DNA from: Halopseudomonas phragmitis
Lineage (GTDB): Bacteria; Pseudomonadota; Gammaproteobacteria; Pseudomonadales; Pseudomonadaceae
DNA length: 64,000 nt
NCBI RefSeq assembly: GCF_002056295.1
Contig: NZ_CP020100.1
Span: 1,635,501-1,699,500, forward strand
Direction: 5' to 3'
Shown here: positions 25,803-35,180 of the stretch, piece after piece
Layout of the letters: each line of letters begins with the position of its first letter
Numbering within the stretch: position 1 is the first letter of the stretch
The notes under the pieces: generated by a model
Seen by the model: only the letters and a program-made list of their open reading frames with translations
Told to the model about the DNA's origin: nothing
Database searches by the model: none
Position numbers and translations under genes: made by a program

Positions 25803-26645
25803 ATGAACTACCGTCACAGCTATCACGCCGGCAACCATGCCGATGTCCTCAAGCACGCCATCCTGCTGCGCATGCTGCAACTGTTGCAGCGCAAGGAGGC
25901 GCCACTGTGTTATCTGGACAGCCATGCTGGCACCGCGCTGTATGACCTGAGCGGCGAGCAGGCCGGTAAGACCGGCGAGTATCGGGACGGGATTGGCCGG
26001 TTGTGGTCGCGTGAAGACTTGCCGGCCCTGCTGGCCGGCTACCGCGAGGCAGTGGCTCGACATAACCCCGATGGTCAACTGCGCCTGTATCCGGGCTCAC
26101 CGCAACTGCTGGCCGATCATCTGCGCGAGCAGGATCGGATGATCCTCAGTGAACTGCATCCCGAAGATGCCGCGACCCTGAAACAGCATTTTGCCGCTCA
26201 AGCGCACATCGCCGTGCATCAGCGCGACGGCTATGAACTGCCCAAGGCTTTCCTGCCGGTGGCGGAAAAGCGGGCGCTGTGGCTGCTCGACCCGCCCTTC
26301 GAGAAAGGTGATGACCTGCAGCGCTGCGTTCAGGCTATTCAGACCGGTATCCAGCGCATGCGTCAGACCGTGGTCGCCTTGTGGTATCCGATCAAGGATG
26401 AACGTCAGCTCAAGGCGTTCTACCAGCATATGGCCGAGGCTGGTTTGCCCAAGGTGTTGCGGGTGGAACTGAGTGTGCGGCCGACCGACACCAGTCTGGG
26501 GCTCAATGGTTCGGGGCTGATGCTGGTCAACCCGCCCTGGCCGCTGTGGGAAGAACTGGAGCAGGTGTTGCCGTGGCTGAGCGAGACACTGGCGCAGTCC
26601 GGTCCCGGTAGTTGGCGGATGGACTGGCTGGCCGGCGAACCCTGA
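25803..26645 (+). CDS. rlmJ: 23S rRNA (adenine2030-N6)-methyltransferase
   Basis: RlmJ methylates A2030 of 23S rRNA. The 280-aa product (E. coli 280) opens with the family N-terminus MNYRHSYHAGNHADVLKHAI, followed by the SAM-binding LDSHAGTALYDL and the catalytic LLDPPFEKGDD (NPPY-type motif as DPPF). CCGGAGCCTGCC precedes the ATG. It follows the GspE-like gene by 41 bp and may be read from the same transcript. Confidence 0.97.
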   Translation: MNYRHSYHAGNHADVLKHAILLRMLQLLQRKEAPLCYLDSHAGTALYDLSGEQAGKTGEYRDGIGRLWSREDLPALLAGYREAVARHNPDGQLRLYPGSPQLLADHLREQDRMILSELHPEDAATLKQHFAAQAHIAVHQRDGYELPKAFLPVAEKRALWLLDPPFEKGDDLQRCVQAIQTGIQRMRQTVVALWYPIKDERQLKAFYQHMAEAGLPKVLRVELSVRPTDTSLGLNGSGLMLVNPPWPLWEELEQVLPWLSETLAQSGPGSWRMDWLAGEP

Positions 26646-26673
26646 CGGTTCACCGTACCAGCCCGCGCCGGCG

Positions 26674-26690
26674 TTTTCAGGGGTCCTTCA
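26674..26690. repeat. Solo end of the MITE-like element (remnant)
   Basis: TTTTCAGGGGTCCTTCA matches the right-hand end of the MITE-like repeat (TTTTCAGGGGTTCCTTA) with small changes, and, as in the full copies, the last three bases are the stop codon (TCA, i.e. TGA) of the neighbouring minus-strand gene. The rest of the element is absent. It is either a decay product or a chance match; the position at a stop codon favours a relationship. Confidence 0.4.
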
Positions 26691-27866
26691 GCTCTCCAAC
26701 TGGAACTTCAGCCCGGCATGTTCCTGCAGACGCTTGATCAATTTGTCGCCCAACGCCGGGGCGGTGGTCCAGATCCCGCCGGGCGTGTCTAGGGCATCGC
26801 GCACCAGGCACAACGCGCTTTCGGCAATCATCCGTGAGGTTGAACCATAGCCTGGGTCACGCTGGCCGCTGACGCTGGCCTTGAGCGTGCGCCCGTCGGC
26901 GCTTTCGCCGATGAACAGTACATCGTAGAAGCCATTTTCCCGCTCTTCCTTGCTCGGCCCTTCGCCGGGCTTGGGAGCCTTGTCGCTGGCCAGCGAGCGG
27001 TCGCCAGCAACAGCCTCGGCAATTTTCTGTCCCTGCTCGCCTGGGCCAGTGAGGATCATTTCGTCGTAGACGAAGTCCTGGCCGTAGGCATGCTTGAGCA
27101 GAAAGTTGGAGCGGTGCACATTGCGAGTATTGATCGCCGCCATGACAAAGGGCGCAGCCCAACTGCCCAGCGTTTCATCATATTCCGGCTGGCTTGCTGG
27201 TGGCTGGGCCGGGCCACTGAAGCCGGGAGCCAGGGCGAAGGGGTTGGTCAGCAGGGCGCGGACCTCGGGGTTTTCCTTGGCGGCAACCAGGGTTGCCTTG
27301 AGGCTGGCGGCGGTGCCGCCGGAAAAGGTGCCTTTCATCTTGCGTACCCGGCCCTTGATCCGCGGCAGCGGTGCGCCGAGCTGCTGGCGCGCATGCTGCT
27401 GCAGGAACCAGACCCCCAGGTCGAAGGGAATTGAGTCGAAACCGCAGGAAAAAACGATGCGTGCCCCGGATTGCCGGGCGGTGGCTTCATGGGCGTCGAT
27501 CATCTGGCGCATCCAGGCCGGCTCGCCGCACAGGTCGACGTAGTCAGTACCCTGGGCGGCGCAGGCGGCGACCAGCTCCGAGCCGTAGAGCTGATAGGGG
27601 CCAACCGTGGTCAGCACTACCCGGGTACGGCTGACCATGGCTTTGAGGCTGGCCGGGTCGCTGGTGTCGGCCTGGATCAGAGGGATGTCTGCGGGTGCGG
27701 CGATTTCGTCACGCACGGCGGCGAGCTTGTCCAGGTTGCGTCCGGCCATGGCCCAGCGTAGCTGGCTGTCGCCGGCATATTCCTGACTCAGGTATTCGGC
27801 TACCAGACGGCCGGTATAACCGCTGGCGCCATAGACGATGACATCGAATTCACGAGTGCTTTGCAT
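26688..27866 (-). CDS. Saccharopine dehydrogenase-fold NAD(P)-binding protein
   Basis: A 392-aa oxidoreductase of the saccharopine dehydrogenase/trans-acting enoyl reductase family. The Rossmann start VIVYGASGYTGRLVAEYL, the NMAGR-like WAMAGRNLDKL, VLTTVGPYQLYG and VDLCGEPAWMRQMIDAHE are the family pattern. Bacterial members of this type are poorly characterised; lysine catabolism is not implied. It is monocistronic and convergent with rlmJ. Its stop codon coincides with the solo repeat end. Confidence 0.88.
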   Translation of the reverse strand: MQSTREFDVIVYGASGYTGRLVAEYLSQEYAGDSQLRWAMAGRNLDKLAAVRDEIAAPADIPLIQADTSDPASLKAMVSRTRVVLTTVGPYQLYGSELVAACAAQGTDYVDLCGEPAWMRQMIDAHEATARQSGARIVFSCGFDSIPFDLGVWFLQQHARQQLGAPLPRIKGRVRKMKGTFSGGTAASLKATLVAAKENPEVRALLTNPFALAPGFSGPAQPPASQPEYDETLGSWAAPFVMAAINTRNVHRSNFLLKHAYGQDFVYDEMILTGPGEQGQKIAEAVAGDRSLASDKAPKPGEGPSKEERENGFYDVLFIGESADGRTLKASVSGQRDPGYGSTSRMIAESALCLVRDALDTPGGIWTTAPALGDKLIKRLQEHAGLKFQLES

Positions 27867-28118
27867 CTGGGAGATCCTCGACGAATGGAGCAGTTGTCAC
27901 AGTCTGGCACAGTCGGGCCAACCGTGTATGAATACCCAAGAGTGGATGATTTGGGCGTGGCAGAGAAGTATCTGGTGCGGGTTTCGCCACGGCGAATGCG
28001 CTGGCATAACCGGCTTGCATACCGGCAGTCGGCGCTAGGGAACTGATGTGGAATGGCGACAGTCCAGAGTCTGTATTAGTCTGAAACAGACACGGACAGC
28101 CCCGCAAAGGAGGACCCC

Positions 28119-28415
28119 ATGGCTGATGCAAAGAAAGAAGCGAACGGCAAGGAGCAGGAACTGGAGGCCAGCAAGGAGGCTTTGATGGCGGCCTATCGGG
28201 ATTTGATGGAAGCCAAGGAGCATTTTACCCGCGCTGCCGAAGCAGCCGGACTGGACCTGAAGCATGAAGCCACCGAGCAATTGCTCAAGGGCAAGCACAA
28301 AGCTGAAGAGCTTGGCCAGGAAGCCAGTCGTTATTTGCAGGAAAAACCCCTGGCGAGTGTGGGTATCGCCTTTATTGCCGGGTTTATCTTTTCCCAGCTG
28401 TTTTCCCGTCGATGA
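28119..28415 (+). CDS. DUF883 (ElaB/YqjD-type) membrane-anchored protein
   Basis: A 98-aa protein with a long charged helix (about 1-70, rich in Lys, Glu and Ala) and a single C-terminal membrane segment (ASVGIAFIAGFIFSQLF), the layout of ElaB/YqjD, tail-anchored proteins that bind ribosomes in stationary phase in E. coli. AAGGAGG is an excellent ribosome-binding site. First gene of a tight three-gene operon; its stop overlaps the next start (ATGA). The 252-bp gap before it should hold the promoter; I cannot name one. Confidence 0.88.
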   Translation: MADAKKEANGKEQELEASKEALMAAYRDLMEAKEHFTRAAEAAGLDLKHEATEQLLKGKHKAEELGQEASRYLQEKPLASVGIAFIAGFIFSQLFSRR

Positions 28416-28849
28416 GTGCTCAAGACCCGGTACAGGAGCCGGCCGGCAATGCTGCCGGCCCGGCTGATGCGAACGAGCTGCAGGCCTGGCTCGACTGGGC
28501 ACGGCAGGCATTGGCAGCCGGTGACACTCTGGGAAGGTTGTTTCAGGCCGAACTGCGGCTGGCGCTGGCCGATGCCCGCCGGCTGTTGCTGATTGCCCTG
28601 GCGCTGCTGCCGCTGCTGCTGATGAGTTGGCTGGGGCTGTCGGTATTGTTCGGCTGGCTGGTTTACCACTACAGCGCTTCGATGCCCTGGGCCATTACCG
28701 GTTTTATTGCTCTGCAGTTGCTGTGCATCCTGGCTTTGCTGGGGGTGGCGCAGAGCTATCGGCGGCATTTGCGCCTGCCGGCTACCCGTCGCCATGTGCA
28801 GGCCTTTCTGGAGGGTGCCCGGCATGTCCCGCAAGCAACTGACCATTGA
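28412..28849 (+). CDS. YqjE-type phage-holin-family membrane protein
   Basis: A 145-aa protein with two adjacent hydrophobic segments (about 50-70 and 85-110: LLLIALALLPLLLMSWLGL and ITGFIALQLLCILALLGV), matching the YqjE/Actinobacterial holin X (DUF1469) family. Despite the family name there is no sign of lysis function or prophage. It overlaps both neighbours (4 bp with the DUF883 gene, 26 bp with the next), so translation is coupled. Confidence 0.85.
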   Translation: MSAQDPVQEPAGNAAGPADANELQAWLDWARQALAAGDTLGRLFQAELRLALADARRLLLIALALLPLLLMSWLGLSVLFGWLVYHYSASMPWAITGFIALQLLCILALLGVAQSYRRHLRLPATRRHVQAFLEGARHVPQATDH

Positions 28850-29102
28850 GCTGCAAGGCCTTGAACAGGAACTGGCGCAATGCCGTGGCCGGCTGTTGCT
28901 GGCATCACGCCAGCGCCTGGCGGCGCTGGAGCGGGTGCCTGTGCCAGTTCGTCTGGGCGCCGCGGTGCTGACGGGCTGGCTGGTCGGGCGCCTGGCCCAG
29001 GCCAGTCAGGTTGGTGTCTATCGAGCCTATCTCGGCGGCCGGCGGCTTTGGCGCCTGGGCGGGCTACTGGTGCCGGTACTGGGCTTGCGACTGCGCGAGT
29101 GA
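28824..29102 (+). CDS. YqjK-like small membrane protein
   Basis: A 92-aa protein with an N-terminal coiled stretch (residues 5-40, alternating Glu/Gln/Arg) and one or two short hydrophobic stretches (RLGAAVLTGWLVGRLAQ; LGGLLVPVLGLRL). Position as third gene of yqjD-yqjE-yqjK-like operons supports the call. The start ATG lies 26 bp inside the preceding gene. Function unknown; membrane-stress or stationary-phase scaffolding is the usual guess. Confidence 0.72.
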   Translation: MSRKQLTIELQGLEQELAQCRGRLLLASRQRLAALERVPVPVRLGAAVLTGWLVGRLAQASQVGVYRAYLGGRRLWRLGGLLVPVLGLRLRE

Positions 29103-29120
29103 AGCGCTCGGCAGTCTGGT

Positions 29121-29990
29121 TCAGGCTGGCTGTTCGGGTGCCCGACGCCCCAGGATCAGGGCGCTGATGATCAGCACGCCACCCAGCAACATGCGCAGGG
29201 TTGGCTGTTCGGCGAACAGCATCCAGGCGAACAGAATGCCGTAGACCGGCTCCAGCGCAAAGAACAGTGAGGCGACGCGGGCCTTGAGGACACTGAGGCT
29301 GGCGACGAACAGGCCGTGTGCCAGGCCGGTGCACAGCAGCCCCAGCAGCGCGACCCACAACCAGTCCAGCGCCGGCATGCTGATCAGTTCGACACTGGCC
29401 AGCGGAAGCAGACACAGCAGAATGACCAGATTTTGCCAGCCCGCGACCTGCACGGCATGCAGCTTGCCGGCGGTCAGTCGGTTACCGACCGACACGGCGG
29501 CGAAGCAGAACCCCGACAGCACGGCCCAGAGCAGCCCGGTGGTGGCCTGATCACCAAGGGTGAAGCTGGGCGTGACCAGAATCAGGCCGCAGCACACCAG
29601 TGCCACCTTGAATAGCTCCAGGCGGCTGGGGTGTTCACGCCAGAATATTGCCTCAAGGATCACCACAAAGGCCGGGAAGCTGGCAAAGCCCAGGGTGGCG
29701 ATGCCGACGCCAGCGATCTTGACCGCATGAAAAAAGGTTAGCCAGTGAATCCCGAGCAATACCCCGCACAGCGCCAGTTGCAGAAAACGTCGGGGATTGA
29801 TGCCGCGCACGATCGGCAACCGTAGCAGCCGGGCAAACAGCAGCAGGGCCAGCACTGCGAACAGGGCGCGGCCAAGCACGATGGCCTGCGGTCCGGCCTG
29901 GGTCAGTTTGCCGAAAATCCCGGTCAGGCCGAACATCAGGGCTGCAACGTGCATGCTGAGCAGCGCACGGCCGTGGGTCATCTGGGGCAT
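29121..29990 (-). CDS. EamA/DMT-superfamily transporter
   Basis: A 289-aa inner-membrane permease with about ten hydrophobic helices arranged as two EamA repeats (ALMFGLTGIFGKL in the first; GLLWAVLSGFCFAAVSVGNRL in the second). DMT transporters export metabolites such as amino acids; the substrate is not deducible. I start at 29990 with AAGGATGTAACC upstream; the frame to 30110 adds 40 basic residues ahead of the first helix and is unlikely. Convergent with the YqjK-like gene. Confidence 0.9.
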   Translation of the reverse strand: MPQMTHGRALLSMHVAALMFGLTGIFGKLTQAGPQAIVLGRALFAVLALLLFARLLRLPIVRGINPRRFLQLALCGVLLGIHWLTFFHAVKIAGVGIATLGFASFPAFVVILEAIFWREHPSRLELFKVALVCCGLILVTPSFTLGDQATTGLLWAVLSGFCFAAVSVGNRLTAGKLHAVQVAGWQNLVILLCLLPLASVELISMPALDWLWVALLGLLCTGLAHGLFVASLSVLKARVASLFFALEPVYGILFAWMLFAEQPTLRMLLGGVLIISALILGRRAPEQPA

Positions 29991-30233
29991 GGTTACATCC
30001 TTGCTGCGGGTGATCAGACGGCGAGTGTCGCGTGTGGGCGGTAGGCGAGCGATGGTGTACGGTGGTCGTCTGCCAGGCCGGCGGCTGCCAATCAAACGCC
30101 GAGCCGGCAAGTCTAGCGGCTCTGCAGGTCCATGGCTATGTTCGGGAGTTGCTGACTGGCTCTCAGTGCCAGCTAGTTTCTGATGTTATATTGATTTCAG
30201 ACAATAAGCGTATGGGCATCCAGAGGTGGTCGA

Positions 30234-31712
30234 TTGACTGACGAAATCAAGGGCCTGCACCAGTGGATGGAGCGTTTTAGTGAGGCGGAACTGCCAGCCA
30301 TGGCAGTGGTGGTACATGATCTGCTGCGGGTTTCCCAGCAGGAAAACGCATCGGTCAAACAGTTGGCGGATATCCTGTTGCGTGATGCAGCATTGACCTC
30401 CAAGGTCCTGCGGGTCAGCAACAGTGTGTACTGTAATCCGGGACGCGAAGTTGTACGGACCATTTCCCGGGCGGTGGTGGTGCTCGGGTTCGAGCAGGTG
30501 CGGATGATCGGCTTGTCGATCAGCTTGCTCGACACCTTGGGCAAGGGGGCTGCCAGTCAGCAACTTCAGAGCCTGCTGGCGCGCTCCTTCCATGGCGCGG
30601 TGCAGGCCCGCAATCTGGCCCAGTACGTAGCGCTGGCGCACAAGGAGGAAGTCTTCATCGCCGGCTTGTTGCAGCATCTGGGTGAGTTGGCGTTCTGGAG
30701 CCTGGCTGGCGAATCGGCTGAGCAGTTGGCCGAAGCTCTGGCCGTGCCGGATATTGATCGCGACAAGGCGGTGCGCCGGGTATTGGGCTTCAGCTTTGAG
30801 CAGTTGACCCAGGGTCTGCTGCGCAGCTGGAATCTGGGTGATATTGGTCATCTGATCCAGTCCGGCCGTGACGCCCGAACTCCAGCGGCGCGGGCCCTGG
30901 CCATGGGTAGTCGGGTGGCCGAGCAAGCGCAGGGCGGCTGGCACTCGGAAGGTTTTCAGGCATTGATCAAGCCATTGGCCGGACTGATTGGCAGCAGTCC
31001 GGACGAAGCTCTGCAGCAGGTGCTGGCCAGTGCCCACGAAGCGGCGGACATCGCCGCCGGTTGCGGAGCCCATGAACTGCAGGCCTTGATTCCCAGTACC
31101 GAGGGTGTGCCGCTGGATCTGGCCGGCTTGCTTGAGCAGGAGGCGGTGGGCGTGGCCGCCAGGGCGACCATCAGCGAGCCGCTGCTACAGGGCAATGTCG
31201 ATCTGCTCAAACTGTCGATGCAAAACATGGCGCTGATGGTCAAAAGCCCGATCAATGTCGAAGCTATTTTGTCGACGCTGATGAACGGGCTGCATCTGGG
31301 TGCCGGGCTGGAACGGGTGATGCTGGCGGTGTTGGCTGACAACCAGAGTCGGTTCAAGGCCAAACGGGTGGTCGGCAAGGGAACTCAAGCCTGGTTGAGC
31401 GGCTTTGATCTGTCGTGCAGTCGAGCGCATGAGCATATTTTTGGCTATGCCCTGCGTCAGCGTGAAGTGCTGTGGATGGGTACTCCTGCCACCTGCAGCC
31501 TTGAGGATCTGAGTGACCAGCGGATCCGCGAATATTTTGGCGACGGCATGTTCTTTATCGCCCCTATCCTGGCCGGTAACCGTGAGATCGGGGTGCTGTA
31601 TGCCGATATGCGGGTATCTGGCCGCGAGCCCAGTGAAGCCCAGTTCGCAGCGTTCAAGCGCTTTACCGAGCTGACCGGGCACTGTCTTCAGGCCCTGGGG
31701 CGGCGCGGCTGA
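30234..31712 (+). CDS. HDOD-GAF domain regulatory protein
   Basis: A 492-aa cytosolic protein: HDOD domain at about 10-210 (LPAMAVVVHDLLRVSQQENASVKQLADILLRDAALTSKVLRVSNS, quoted as position 20-65 only in part here) and a GAF-like domain at about 335-480 (GLERVMLAVL, FFIAPILAGNREIGVLYAD). HDOD proteins lack HD hydrolase residues and act as scaffolds in signalling. The start appears to be TTG at 30234, with AGAGGTGG 5-6 nt upstream; the first internal Met is residue 12. The 243-bp gap before it holds no other gene. Convergent and directly abutting msrA. Confidence 0.9.
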   Translation: MTDEIKGLHQWMERFSEAELPAMAVVVHDLLRVSQQENASVKQLADILLRDAALTSKVLRVSNSVYCNPGREVVRTISRAVVVLGFEQVRMIGLSISLLDTLGKGAASQQLQSLLARSFHGAVQARNLAQYVALAHKEEVFIAGLLQHLGELAFWSLAGESAEQLAEALAVPDIDRDKAVRRVLGFSFEQLTQGLLRSWNLGDIGHLIQSGRDARTPAARALAMGSRVAEQAQGGWHSEGFQALIKPLAGLIGSSPDEALQQVLASAHEAADIAAGCGAHELQALIPSTEGVPLDLAGLLEQEAVGVAARATISEPLLQGNVDLLKLSMQNMALMVKSPINVEAILSTLMNGLHLGAGLERVMLAVLADNQSRFKAKRVVGKGTQAWLSGFDLSCSRAHEHIFGYALRQREVLWMGTPATCSLEDLSDQRIREYFGDGMFFIAPILAGNREIGVLYADMRVSGREPSEAQFAAFKRFTELTGHCLQALGRRG

Positions 31713-32360
31713 TCAGCCCGGCGGCAGGCAGACCCCGGTGCCACCCAGGCCACAGTAGCCGCCGGGGTTCTTGTCCAGGTACTGCTGATGGTAGTCCTCG
31801 GCATAATAAAAAGTAGTGGCTGGCAGTATCTCGGTGGTGACCGGGCCTTTGCCAGCCTGGCCCAGTGCATCAGCAAAGCGGGCCTTGCTGGCCTCGGCTA
31901 CAGCACGTTGATAGGGGTTGAAGACGTAAATGCCGGAGCGGTACTGGGTGCCGATATCGTTGCCCTGGCGCATGCCTTGGGTCGGGTCGTGGGATTCCCA
32001 GAACACCTTCAGCAGCTCATCCAGACTCAACTGCTCCGGGTCGAACACCACCAAAACCACTTCATTGTGTCCGGTCAGACCCGAGCAGACTTCCTCGTAG
32101 GTTGGGTTGGGCGTCAGTCCAGCGCAATAGCCAACGGCGGTGGTGTAAACCCCGTGTAATTGCCAGAAGCGACGTTCGGCGCCCCAGAAGCAACCCATGC
32201 CGACAATGATCTGCTGTAACCCTTCGGGAAACGGCGGCTTGAGCTGTGTGCCGAGAACCGTATGGGTGTCACTGGTCGGGATTGGCTGATTGCGTCCCGG
32301 CAATGCCTCCTCTTCACTGGGCATGCGCAGTTTGTGTTCCGGTATTTGCCGGTGAAACAT
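31713..32360 (-). CDS. msrA: Peptide-methionine (S)-S-oxide reductase
   Basis: MsrA reduces methionine-S-sulfoxide in damaged proteins. The 215-aa product has the catalytic [11 protein letters not shown] with its nucleophilic Cys, [17 protein letters not shown], and the C-terminal [24 protein letters not shown], which supplies the resolving cysteines. The N-terminal extension of about 50 residues is normal for this group. Its stop codon abuts the stop of the HDOD gene. Reverse promoter lies in the 136-bp gap shared with the thioesterase gene. Confidence 0.98.
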   Translation of the reverse strand: MFHRQIPEHKLRMPSEEEALPGRNQPIPTSDTHTVLGTQLKPPFPEGLQQIIVGMGCFWGAERRFWQLHGVYTTAVGYCAGLTPNPTYEEVCSGLTGHNEVVLVVFDPEQLSLDELLKVFWESHDPTQGMRQGNDIGTQYRSGIYVFNPYQRAVAEASKARFADALGQAGKGPVTTEILPATTFYYAEDYHQQYLDKNPGGYCGLGGTGVCLPPG

Positions 32361-32496
32361 GATGCTGATCCCCTGTAGTCAATGTTCCGGAGTCATGATG
32401 CGCCTGGGGTATTGGGCTGTCCAGCCTGGGACCCGACGTGACCGTTGCAAGGTATGATGACGTCAGAGCCTTGTCTCGCTGTGAGGAGGTTGTCTT

Positions 32497-32946
32497 ATGT
32501 CTGATACTGTTCATCCGCTGCAGCCGTTGTTGCATGACGAAATCCCTCTGACCCGTGCCCTGGGGCTCGAAGTGGTGAGCTATCAGGCCGGCACGTTGAC
32601 GCTCAAGGCGCCGCTGGCGCCCAATGCCAATCACAAGGGTACGGCGTTTGGCGGCAGCTTGTACTGCATGGCGCTGGTCGCGGGCTGGGGCTGGTTGCAT
32701 CTGGCCCTGCGCGAAGCCGGTATTGATGACGGCCATGTGGTGATCCATGAGGCCCAGGTCAAATACCAGGCGCCGGTTGAAGGTGAGTTGGTGGCGGTTT
32801 GTGCGCCACCGCCAGTCGAAGCCTGGGAGCGCTTCGTGGCAATGTATCAGCGCCGGGGCCGGGCCCGCATCAGTCTGGATGCCCGAGTGCTGGGGGAGGG
32901 TGGAGATGCGCTGCGTTTCAGTGGCCAGTTCGTATTGCAGCGCTAG
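32497..32946 (+). CDS. YiiD C-terminal-type thioesterase
   Basis: A 149-aa hotdog-fold protein of the putative-thioesterase family found at the C-terminus of E. coli YiiD (FabY-like region). Visible family elements: LTRALGLEVVSYQAGTLTLKAPL, NHKGTAFGGSLYCMA, VIHEAQVKYQAPV. The substrate is unknown. GAGGAGGTTGTCTT precedes the ATG. The gene converges with nudE with a 4-bp gap. Confidence 0.86.
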   Translation: MSDTVHPLQPLLHDEIPLTRALGLEVVSYQAGTLTLKAPLAPNANHKGTAFGGSLYCMALVAGWGWLHLALREAGIDDGHVVIHEAQVKYQAPVEGELVAVCAPPPVEAWERFVAMYQRRGRARISLDARVLGEGGDALRFSGQFVLQR

Positions 32947-32950
32947 AACC

Positions 32951-33517
32951 TCAACGACTCAGTTCGCCACGTTGCTCCAGCAAGTCGCGGACCAAGTAGA
33001 GAGCGGCCAGGGCGCGGCCCTCGCTGAAGGTGTCGCGCTCGGTCAATTCCGCCAGAGCGTATAGATCGACGCTGTCGACCCGAATCGGCTCGGGCTCATC
33101 GCCGGGCAGGCGCTTTTCGTACAGGTCACGGGCCAGCACCACGGCAATTCGCTGACTCATATAGCCGGGTGAGAGTGACAGGTGGGTGAGGTATTCCAGG
33201 CGCTCGGCGCCGTATCCAGCTTCTTCCATCAGTTCCCGGTTGGCCGCATCCAGTACGTCCTCACCGGGCTCGACCAGTCCTTTGGGTAGCGACAGTTGGT
33301 AGTCATCGGTGCCGCCGCAATACTCTTCGATCAACAACGCAGTACGCGGATCCTTGAGTGCCACTACCATCACCGCACCATAGCCCTGACCTTTGTTCAC
33401 CAGCCGCTCATAAGTGCGTTCGACGCCATTGCTGAAGCGCAACTGGACCTGCTCCACGGTGAACAGGCGGCTTTTGGCGACGATCTTGGCTTCCAGTGTT
33501 TCGGGCTTCTGCGGCAT
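32951..33517 (-). CDS. nudE: ADP-compounds Nudix hydrolase
   Basis: NudE hydrolyses ADP-ribose, NADH and Ap3A. The 188-aa product (E. coli 186) has a complete Nudix box, GLVEPGEDVLDAANRELMEEAG (22 residues from about 91; key residues G, E, R-E, E-E-x-G). The start at 33517 gives MPQKPETLEAKIVAKSRLF, the family N-terminus. It is divergent from yrfG with about 70 bp between them; nudE-yrfG-hslR-hslO-pckA is a conserved gammaproteobacterial neighbourhood. Confidence 0.95.
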   Translation of the reverse strand: MPQKPETLEAKIVAKSRLFTVEQVQLRFSNGVERTYERLVNKGQGYGAVMVVALKDPRTALLIEEYCGGTDDYQLSLPKGLVEPGEDVLDAANRELMEEAGYGAERLEYLTHLSLSPGYMSQRIAVVLARDLYEKRLPGDEPEPIRVDSVDLYALAELTERDTFSEGRALAALYLVRDLLEQRGELSR

Positions 33518-33587
33518 AAGGGCTCCGTGGTGGTCGGCGGCAGGCTCACGTATCATAGCCGCTCATTCACGGCAAACCCAACCGCTC

Positions 33588-34262
33588 ATGCTTAATTGGA
33601 ACACCATTGACACCGTATTGCTGGATATGGACGGTACCCTGCTCGATCTGCACTTCGACAACCACTTCTGGCTCGAGTACCTGCCGCAGCGTTACGCCGA
33701 CCATCATGGTCAGTCGTTGGCCTGGGCCAAGGCCGAGATCTATCCCCTGATGCAGGCCAAGCAGGGGCAACTGGACTGGTACTGTCTGGATTTCTGGAGT
33801 CGTGAACTGAGCTTGCCAATCACCGCGCTCAAGCGTGAAGTGGCGCACCTGATCAGTTTGCGTCCGGATGCCGATCTGTTTTTGCAGGCCCTGCAGCGAG
33901 CCGGCAAGCAGGTGATCCTGATTACCAATGCGCACCGCGAATCGTTGTCACTGAAAATGGAACGGGTCGAACTGATGACCTATTTCCAGCGTCTGATCAG
34001 CTCCCACGACTTCGGCTTTCCCAAAGAGGCCCAGGCCTTCTGGCAGGCGTTGCAACATGAAGTCCCATTCGATCCCGAGCGCACCCTGTTTATCGATGAC
34101 AGCCTGCCGATCCTGCGTGCGGCGCGTGAGTACGGCATCGCGCAGCTGCTGGCGGTGCGCCAGCCGGACAGCCGGGGCGCACTACGTGATACCGAGGAGT
34201 TTGATGCGGTAGAGGAGTATGCCCAGTTGGCGGGGCCGCTGTTGAGCACACCCGCCGCCTGA
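33588..34262 (+). CDS. yrfG: GMP/IMP nucleotidase (HAD family)
   Basis: A HAD-superfamily 5'-nucleotidase, 224 aa (E. coli YrfG 222), acting on GMP and IMP. HAD motif I is LLDMDGTLLDL near residue 12, motif II LITNAHRES, motif III lysine in FGFPKE, and motif IV LFIDDSLPIL. I start at 33588 (MLNWNTIDTV); the longer frame to 33414 overlaps nudE antisense and lacks support. Its stop is 1 bp from the convergent rimK stop. Confidence 0.93.
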   Translation: MLNWNTIDTVLLDMDGTLLDLHFDNHFWLEYLPQRYADHHGQSLAWAKAEIYPLMQAKQGQLDWYCLDFWSRELSLPITALKREVAHLISLRPDADLFLQALQRAGKQVILITNAHRESLSLKMERVELMTYFQRLISSHDFGFPKEAQAFWQALQHEVPFDPERTLFIDDSLPILRAAREYGIAQLLAVRQPDSRGALRDTEEFDAVEEYAQLAGPLLSTPAA

Positions 34263-34263
34263 G

Positions 34264-35169
34264 TTAGCCCTTGCCCCGGGTGCGGGTCTGATTCGGCCGG
34301 GCGTTCTTTTCGATGTACTGGATGATCAGTCCGGCGATATCCTTGCCGGTGGTGGTTTCGATGCCTTCCAGGCCGGGTGAAGAGTTGACCTCCATGACCA
34401 CCGGGCCATGGTTGGAACGCAGAATGTCGACCCCGGCCACACTCAGACCCATGACCTTGGCCGCACGCACGGCGGTCATGCGTTCTTCCGGGGTGATCTT
34501 GATCAGGCTGGCACTGCCGCCGCGGTGCAGGTTGGAGCGGAATTCGCCGGCCTTGGCCTGACGTTTCATCGCCGCGATCACCTTGTCGCCGACCACGAAA
34601 CAGCGGATGTCGGCGCCGCCGGCTTCCTTGATGTATTCCTGGACCATGATGTTGGCCTTCAGGCCCATGAAGGCCTCAAGCACCGACTCGGCCGCCTGCT
34701 CGGTCTCGCACAGCACCACGCCAATCCCCTGGGTACCTTCGAGCAGCTTGATCACCAGGGGTGCGCCGCCGACCATGCTGATCAGGTCGGGGATGTCATC
34801 GGGTGAGTGGGCGAAGCCGGTAACTGGCAGACCAACGCCCTTGCGGGCCAGCAGTTGCAGCGAGCGCAATTTGTCGCGTGAGCGGCTGATCGCCACCGAT
34901 TCGTTGAGCGGGAACACCCCCATCATCTCGAACTGACGCAGTACCGCGGCGCCGTAGAAGGTAATAGAGGCACCAATGCGCGGAATCACCGCGTCGAACC
35001 CGGTCAGCTCCTGCCCCTTGTAGTGGATCGAGGGCTTGTGACTGGTGATGTTCATGTAGGCCCGCAAGGTGTCGATCACCTGCATTTCATGGCCGCGCGC
35101 CAGCCCGGCTTCGACCAGCCGCCGGGTGGAGTAGAGATTACGGTTGCGCGACAGCACCGCGATTTTCAT
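34264..35169 (-). CDS. rimK: Ribosomal protein S6 glutamate ligase
   Basis: RimK adds glutamates to the C-terminus of ribosomal protein S6, changing the ribosome and translation pattern. The 301-aa ATP-grasp protein has [18 protein letters not shown] at the start, ATP-site [13 protein letters not shown], and the metal-binding [14 protein letters not shown] near the end. It is the second gene of a rimB-rimK operon (11-bp gap). In pseudomonads RimK responds to c-di-GMP and is balanced by RimB. Confidence 0.97.
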   Translation of the reverse strand: MKIAVLSRNRNLYSTRRLVEAGLARGHEMQVIDTLRAYMNITSHKPSIHYKGQELTGFDAVIPRIGASITFYGAAVLRQFEMMGVFPLNESVAISRSRDKLRSLQLLARKGVGLPVTGFAHSPDDIPDLISMVGGAPLVIKLLEGTQGIGVVLCETEQAAESVLEAFMGLKANIMVQEYIKEAGGADIRCFVVGDKVIAAMKRQAKAGEFRSNLHRGGSASLIKITPEERMTAVRAAKVMGLSVAGVDILRSNHGPVVMEVNSSPGLEGIETTTGKDIAGLIIQYIEKNARPNQTRTRGKG

Positions 35170-35180
35170 GGAAATGTCCT

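Noticed and set aside
28412-28849. Phage holin as a sign of a prophage
   Set aside because: The family name is historical; the gene lies in a yqjD-yqjE-yqjK-type operon with no phage genes around.
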